A stretch of 64,000 nucleotides of DNA from Glaciozyma antarctica PI12 (Eukaryota > Basidiomycota > Microbotryomycetes > Kriegeriales > Camptobasidiaceae). A program made the position numbers and the translations under genes. Below, piece by piece: positions 58,197 through 64,000 of the stretch. The notes under the pieces were generated by a model. That model had not been told where the DNA came from, searched no databases, and was given only the letters and a program-made list of their open reading frames with translations. The DNA lies in contig KZ627148.1 in the NCBI GenBank assembly GCA_002917775.1, positions 1,206,764 to 1,270,763 on the forward strand, read 5' to 3'. Numbering within the stretch: the first letter of the stretch is position 1; every line of letters starts with the position of its first letter.

Positions 58197-60317
58197 ATGT
58201 CGTGCGCCTCGTGCCAGAGGAGTGGGCTGCCTTGTGACGGGTGAGTACGAGCTCGCAAGGTCGTCTCCGTACTCTCCTGACCTCGAATCTCTCCAGAGGA
58301 CTGCCCAGCTGCCTCGCCTGCCGCATCTTCGGCCATGTAGGCTGCTCTTACGGCGTGCAAATAGGCTGGATTGCTTCTTCCAACACGAGTGAGCTTGAGA
58401 TGGAGGAGATTCCGCGGAATAGCTGGGACGAGTCGTCGCTCCCGGCGTTGGTGCGTTCTCGCGCTGAAGGCTAGGAGGAGGGAGCTGATGGGTTCGGGGT
58501 ACTGCAGCCTTTCATCTTTCAGGTGCCCAAACGGTCCCTCCCATCTCTACCCGACTCAACCCCCTTCGAGCTCCTCGCGCTGGACCACTTCCTCTCGGGA
58601 GTGGCTCCCACCCTCGTAGCCATCGAATGCCCCTCCGTCGACAATCCCAACTTTACCTACCTCTCCCGCGCCATCTCCACCCACCCCACTTCCTCCAAGG
58701 CGCTCTATCACGCGCTCGTTGCCTCCGGATCCGCGCACGCTCAGAACTGGGGGATCACGATTGATCGCAAGCTCGTCGTCAAGAACGAGCGGATGTCGCT
58801 TAGGCTGCTGGAGAAGGATTTAGTGATGCTGGCGGAGCGGATGGGGAGCGAGGATGCTGGAGAGGTGGAGCTGCGGGAAAGAGTCAACTCGATCCTGGCG
58901 GTGATGCAGGTGCTCATTTTGTGAGTTTGGGCGCGTTGCTGTGCGAGAAAGAAGGGAAGATAACGAGGAGCTGAAGGTACTGCACGACGGTGGGCGATAC
59001 GAAGACGTGGCGGCGCCACCTTCAAGGCGCAGCGGCCTTGATTGAGCAGGTGGTGAGGCTGCGGAAGGGCAAGCGACCGTTGTACCTTGATCGGTTTATC
59101 GTCGAGACTCTGAGGTGAGTCCACCGAACGAGTGAGGATAGGTTCCAGGAGCTGATGCGCGTGCCGTTTTTAGGTACAGCGACATTCAGACCTCAATCTC
59201 GGAGAACAAATCGACCTGCATCCCTCAAGAAGTCCCGGTGATGGATTGGGAGCCAACGCAGACCGTCGTATCATCATCAGGAGTGAGAAGGTTTCTCTCT
59301 CGACAGCTGCGCGAAGCCTAACCCGCTCCCAGACTCTCATGCATGGCTTCTCAGCCGACTACCGAACTACCATTGGCAAGATCTGCGGCCTTGCCGACCG
59401 CCTCGCCGTACACCGCACCCTCATCTCCCCTTCGAACCCAACGTTCTCCCTCCCCCTCCTTCCCCTTCCCTCAACGCGCTTCCCTCTCGCCCACCTCTCC
59501 GACCTCCTCGACCTTCTCCGCCTCATTCGACCGCACAACCTCCACCTCCCCAACCTCTCCCACCAGAACTCGCCGCCCTCGTATTCGAAATCACGTACGA
59601 CCTTGAGCGGACGCGCCAGCATCTGGCGACGCTCCAGGCGGACCCGGAATTCCGGAAAGCGCTGGTCGCGCGCCTTCCGTTCGATAACCACGTCGCGAGA
59701 CTGGAGGGATACTTCTCGTTTGCGGACTCGGTCTTCTTTGCGAGCAAGGTTTACCTCGCTAGGACGCTGAGTGAGGAGCAGCAATTGGGAGTGGAGGCAA
59801 GAGGGTGGGTGTACGCCGGCCTTTCGGTGCTGGAGCAAGGTGAGTTCTCCCCATTGCGGTGCGTAGAGTACGTGGCTGATACGGCTGCACAGTACCATGT
59901 CAAGGAAGCGCCGCGAACCTCCTTGCCTGGGCTCTCGTCGTGCGTTCCTCCCTCTCTCTCCGCTTTCGCAGCTGCTGAGCTAGGATCGTATTCGCAGGTC
60001 ATCGGCTCGGAGCTTTCCGACGACGAGCCAGCACGCAGCATCGTCCGACACCGCCTCAAAGCTCTCGAAGCCCTGGGCCACATGTCCGTCCTCCCTCTCG
60101 CAGCCCGAACGTCGCTCACGCGCTGCGCAGGAACTTCAATCAGACGACGCAGCTCATGGAGGAAGTGTGGAAGAGGTACGTTTCCTTTCTTCGTTGCTGA
60201 GGTGGGGACTGACGTTGGTGTGCGAACAGGAAGGATCGGAGTAGGAAGAACGGAGGACGGGCGGTGACTTGGCAGGAGGTTATGAAGCAGTTGGGGTGGG
60301 ACCTTTTGATCGTTTGA
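58197..60317 (+). CDS. Zn2Cys6 transcription factor (fungal-specific)
   Basis: The protein (about 554 aa, nine exons) starts MSCASCQRSGLPCDGGLPSC and continues LACRIFGHVGCSYG: six cysteines with C-x2-C-x6-C then C-x2-C-x7-C, a zinc binuclear cluster right at the N-terminus and without the usual Lys/Arg-rich first loop. A regulatory helical domain of the fungal_trans_2 kind follows (PFELLALDHFLSGVAPTLVA, ALYHALVASGSAHAQNWGIT, WRRHLQGAAALIEQVVRLRK, YDLERTRQHLATLQADPEFR) ending NQTTQLMEEVWKRKDRSRK. Exons: 58197-58240, 58297-58450, 58523-58920, 58977-59114, 59174-59282, 59333-59839, 59893-59939, 59998-60175, 60230-60317. Two bases appear missing, both in C runs (about 59559 and 60104). It is divergent from the permease, which may be a target. 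Confidence 0.8.
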
Positions 60318-60631
60318 TTGAGGGGAGGGTGGGCGCAGAAGCATTCGTTGATACCGTATTGAACTCGTAATGTTGTTTATCGTTTCGTCTCGCAGCAAGG
60401 GAGGGTGCGAGAGAGAGTGCGGTGGAGAGGCGCGACTTGGGTACGAGTCGTTTGCGAAGGCCGTCGTAGATCTCGCTTTCAACGGGCTGGACCATGAGCG
60501 ACGGCTTTCTAGGACCTTGGAATGTTGGGGAACGAAAGGAGGAGCACGGTAGGGGCGAGCGACCACGCAGAGGAGGGCTCGCTCTCGCTTCCGCGCCTGC
60601 GAACAGCCGTGAACAAGACCTTTCCAGTGAA
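60318..60631. other. Intergenic region between convergent genes
   Basis: This interval holds the 3' flanks of the zinc-cluster regulator and HRI1. Nothing else was recognised. Confidence 0.5.
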
Positions 60632-61439
60632 TTACGCGCTCAGTCCCGACTGCCTAACAACCCACTTCCTCCCCGCCACCTCGACGACATCTCCTTCCAC
60701 CCAGCTCTCCTCCCCCTCCTCCACCGCCACGATCTTCTCCCTCACGTTCTCCCCAAACGCATACACCTCCACCCACCCCCCCTCCTTCCAATCCTCCCTC
60801 CATGCAAGGTAATTCCCCTTCCCATCCTCCATCAGCCCCATGCGCCAGTCCCCAATCCTCCCCGAGTACGCCTTGCCCAATCCATCGTCGCCGAGCGTCT
60901 CGAGGATCAGCACAGGAGAACCAGGGGCGAGAGGGAGGGTCTGCCAGACTTCCTCGAAGGGGACGTAGGTCTCTGTATCGGCGGAGAGGGGGTTGGGCAT
61001 CTTGCCGGATTCGAGGAGGCGAGAGGAGGGGAGAGGGGTGAAGACGACGTCGTCTGGGGTGGGGAGGGTGAGGTCTGTAGAGGACTCTTCGGGGTTGATG
61101 AGGGAGGAGGGGAGGAGGGGGTGGAGAGCGCCGGTGGAGTAGCGTTGGTCGATAATGTTGATGAACCTAACGGGGGTGCGCTCTGCGAGCAGCAGCGTTA
61201 GCTACCAAGCCTGGGACTGTAGAGGGAACGTACCTTCACTTCCGCCGGGGAGGTCGAGGCAGACTCCTGCCATACTCCAGTCGATCGTCCCTTGAGCGGG
61301 TCCGGCCTTGAAGACGCGCAGGTCGAGGTAATACTTGCCGCTCGTCAAGACGAGGATATCGACTAGAACATCGACTAGGAGCGTCGGGAATCCAGCGCAG
61401 GGATTCACGCGTGGTGACGGACGCGGTGAGAAGTGCCAT
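60632..61439 (-). CDS. HRI1: HRI1-family protein
   Basis: Two exons (61234-61439, 60632-61182) give about 251 aa. The match is to the fungal HRI1 family: RESLRWIP, SGKYYLDLRVFKAG, IDWSMAGVCLD in the first lipocalin-like half. The second half has TETYVPFEEVWQTLPL, GRIGDWRMGLMEDGKGNYLA, WVEGDVVEVAGRKWVVRQSG. HRI1 is a cytosolic/nuclear protein of unclear role known to interact with Hrr25 kinase in yeast. In the first exon the frame changes just after RWIP (near 61385), where one base looks surplus. Directly beside it is a 12-nt in-frame near-duplication (LVDVLVDI). The remaining frame is clean. Confidence 0.75.
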
Positions 61440-61804
61440 CAGGTGCTTTCGACGTCGTTGGCGGAAGCAGAGGGTGTGACTTCCTCGAAGAGGAAGGCGA
61501 TCCTATGTAGCTCGCCCGACTCCCCCGCCCCGCCCAGCAAAGGAGCGGCTGTGAAAAAGACTGGCCTAGCTCACAGGAGTTGTTGCGATCCAAGGCAGTG
61601 CGGCTCCGGGGGATCGGGGATGCTGCTGGCGAAGATCGGCCGGAGGGGAGCACGAGATAGCGGGTAAACAACGACGTCCCAGCGCGTGAGGGAGCAGAGG
61701 AGCCGACCGCGCACTGAAGAGTGGGGGCCCAAGGCCCCAAGTGCTTGCTCTTTCGCAGAGCTCTCAGCTTGGAGAGATTGGAGGAAGACAAGGGGCAAAA
61801 TGAG
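61440..61804. promoter_or_regulatory. Divergent promoter, HRI1 / Zn2Cys6 regulator
   Basis: About 365 bp lies between the start codons of HRI1 (reverse) and the second zinc-cluster gene (forward). An out-of-frame ATG (61800) followed at once by TGA sits five bases before the chosen start, forming a minimal upstream ORF. No other element was recognised. Confidence 0.5.
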
Positions 61805-64000
61805 ATGAGCGAGTCCCCGAGCGGCGGAACCCCTCCTTCTCCCTCTCCCCCCGCCGTCGATATCCGCTGCGACCAGGCGTCTACACTGAGCTCGACTGAG
61901 AAGCAGCAAGTTCATTCCAGCATGGTCCTTGGAGCTACAAGTGAAGGAGGAGCTGGACCAGGAGGAGCTGGGGTAGAGGGGAAAGTGCGGGTCAAGGTGC
62001 GGGCGGCTTGCGCCTCATGCCGTGCGAGAAAGGTGAGCTTTGCTGGAATATGCTTTGAGAGGGCGTGCTAACCCTTTGGTACAGGCCAAGTGCGATGCTG
62101 GACTACCACGCTGCTCGTGCGTCTTGGGTGTTATGATGGCGCGCGTCCAGGGCGGAGCTGACGCTGTTTCCTTGCTCTAGTTACTGCACTGTGAAGGACC
62201 AAGAGTGCGTGTATCCTGCAGAGCCTATCAAACGAGGACCGAAGGTGAGTGAACGCAGGGCGTCCCGAGTGCCGGTGCGGAGCTGATCTCGAGCGATGTC
62301 CTGCAGAAGGGAGCCAAGTATCGCAAGCGAGGTCAGGACGACTTGCCTATTCCACCGCTGCGACCTTCGCTACCAGCGCTGTGCGCCGTCGCAAGTGCAA
62401 GCGGAGCCCCTCCCTCCAAGCGGCCCAGGATCCAACCTCAGCCCTCTCCCACCTCTTTCGCCTCCCCGTCAAATCATCCGAGCGAGGCCAGCTCCTTGTT
62501 CCTTCACGACGACCCGCCTATCCCTTCCCCCGATCACCATCACACGCCGCGTTACCAATCTCTGCCTCCTCCAGCCGACCACCTTCCGCAACCGCTCCCG
62601 CCGGCCCCCATCGTCCTCTTCCCTCACCTCGACCATCTCCCCTACGAGGTCGCCCTGCACTTGATCGAAATTTTCTTCACCCACGTCAACTTTACTGCAT
62701 TCCCTCTCCTCCACCAGTCGACCTTTATGCGCAAACTCGCGCGTTGCGAAGTCGACTCTCCCCTCCTCTTCGCCATCGCTGCATCCGCCGCCCCGTTCTC
62801 GGTCCACCCCTCCGTCATCCAGGCCCCACCTCAATCTCACTCCCGGTACCTTCCTCCTCCGCCCAGCCCCGCCGAAACCTGGGCCCTGGCCGCCCGTTCC
62901 GCCCTCCACCTCGCGCCGAAGGGTCTTTTCGCGTTGCAGTCCCTGCAGGCGCTCGCCATCTTATGCGTATTTGAGCTTGCGAGGGGGAGGGGCGAAGCAG
63001 CGTGGATGGACGTCGGGAACGCGATGCGGGCGGCGCAGCTCATGGGGTACGACGTCGAACGAGGCGGGCCGGAGGACGAGGATAGCGAGATGCGGAGGAG
63101 GATCGTCTGGACGCTCTCGTCGCTCGAGACGGTGCTGGGGTGCGGAGCAAAGTCGTCGGCGATGTTTGGCTCGACAGCGAACTCGTCATTGGATTTGCTG
63201 CTGCTGCCGACCGTTGGACGGCTCGAGCGGTTGATGACGGGAGAACGGCGCGCGGGAGGTGCGACTGGTCGAGCCGGCGAGGAGGAGATACCCGCTGTAT
63301 TCCTGGGAGGAGGGCGGATCGTGCAGGCGCTCCATCTCTGCGGAGTCGAGCCGCTGTTCTGCCGAGCCTTCGACATCTTCGCCCGCACGAACCGGTACGG
63401 GGAGGCGAGGCGACTCGCCACGAAGACACCGTCGTCGGCGACTGCCAATCTTCCAGATTGGGACCCCGCATCGCCGTTCGCGAAGCTCTCTCTCGATCTC
63501 TCCACCTGGGCGATGAACCTCCCTCCCGCCTTCTTCTTCAACCCGAGCGTCATCGCCTCCCTACTGCCTTCTCAGCTTCCATGCTTCTACGGAATGCACG
63601 TCTTACAGCATCTCGCACAGATTAGGTACGCGCCCGCTTCGTCTTCAAGAAGATCCTGATCGCTGACCTCTGCCGCAGTCTACATCGCCCTTACGTCCCC
63701 GATTTCCGATTCGAAGGACGCCAGCGTTCCCCAGCACGGCCTGTCGACGGCAAGGCCGTCTTTGCTGACTCGGCACACAGCAAGTCTGCCATCCACGCCA
63801 TCTCCCTCGCGCGAGTGCTCGTCTCAGCGACCAAGTCGTCTACTTTTGCACTCGTTCGTCCCTCGCTTGCATACCGACATCTGAAGCTAACCATACCCCT
63901 TGACAGTCTCCTCTCGCTGGTTACGCCGCCTTCACCGCTGCGACAGCCCTTCTTTTCGACATGGACGTGCAAGGATCGACCGCTGCCTCGCAAGCACTCC
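61805..64000 (+). CDS. Zn2Cys6 transcription factor with fungal_trans domain (3' end outside window)
   Basis: Six exons are visible (61805-62032, 62085-62116, 62181-62244, 62307-63625, 63679-63853, 63907 to the window edge). The zinc cluster ACASCRARKAKCDAGLPRCS, continuing YCTVKDQECVYP, has perfect C-x2-C-x6-C-x6-C-x2-C-x6-C spacing. It is split over three exons and followed by a basic KRGPKKGAKYRKRG linker. A Pro-rich linker leads to the fungal-specific regulatory domain (PF04082 type): HLIEIFFTHVNFTAFPLLHQ, TWALAARSALHLAPKGLFAL, ARGRGEAAWMDVGNAMRAAQ, LMGYDVERGGPEDEDSEMRR, RIVWTLSSLETVLGCGAKSS. No frame disruption is seen. The target genes are unknown, and the 3' end lies beyond the window. 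Confidence 0.9.

Noticed and set aside
55427-61439. Biosynthetic or catabolic gene cluster (permease, regulator, HRI1, second regulator)
   Set aside because: No pathway enzyme lies among these genes, and HRI1 and a general permease do not make a coherent pathway.

Overview
The window reads as a GC-rich, gene-dense, very intron-rich basidiomycete fungal chromosome. Its style fits the red yeasts (Rhodotorula/Rhodosporidium/Sporobolomyces, Pucciniomycotina). Supporting observations are many 50-120 nt GT-AG introns with a CTGAC/CTGAT/CTAAC branch motif 10-30 nt before the acceptor, a homocitrate synthase (fungal lysine route), a division 1 chitin synthase, a Cpl1/PriA-like secreted protein, and Zn2Cys6 regulators. 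The species call is inference; the fungal call is firm. I found no bacterial operon, rRNA, tRNA, CRISPR array or intact transposon.

Layout. 0-20 kb is housekeeping: the 3' end of NOT3/NOT5, ribosomal protein eS25, SND2/TMEM208, branched-chain aminotransferase, mitochondrial phosphate carrier, homocitrate synthase, ribosomal protein uL24, a CBM48 (Mdg1/Crp1-like) protein, GDP-mannose pyrophosphorylase, cystinosin and RNA polymerase subunit RPB12. 20-41 kb holds a Dbl-type RhoGEF, two unrecognised genes in divergent orientation, a Cpl1-like secreted protein, a GNAT acetyltransferase, a single-pass wall/sensor-like protein, rRNA methyltransferase RRP8, an unrecognised gene and the polarity scaffold BEM1. 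41-48 kb is one long reverse-strand UvrD-like (TRANK1-type) helicase gene. 49-64 kb has a 29-exon chitin synthase, a mitochondrial-type unknown, an amino-acid permease that looks broken, a Zn2Cys6 factor divergent from it, HRI1, and a second Zn2Cys6 factor cut by the window end.

Functional links are loose. RhoGEF, BEM1, chitin synthase, GDP-mannose synthesis and the wall-sensor-like protein all bear on polarised growth and the cell wall, but they are scattered. No biosynthetic cluster or defence system was evident.

Two things stand out. First, splicing extremes: an apparent 2-nt exon in RPB12, an 8-nt exon in the CBM48 gene, 14-nt exons in two genes, a GC-AG intron, introns at or within start codons, and a stop codon alone after an intron. 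Second, at least a dozen otherwise conserved genes need a single-base shift, often at short homopolymers. This suggests uncorrected sequence errors rather than mass gene death. The permease is different in kind: it has an in-frame TAG and a 10-bp tandem duplication. Exon coordinates were read by hand and may be off by a base or two.
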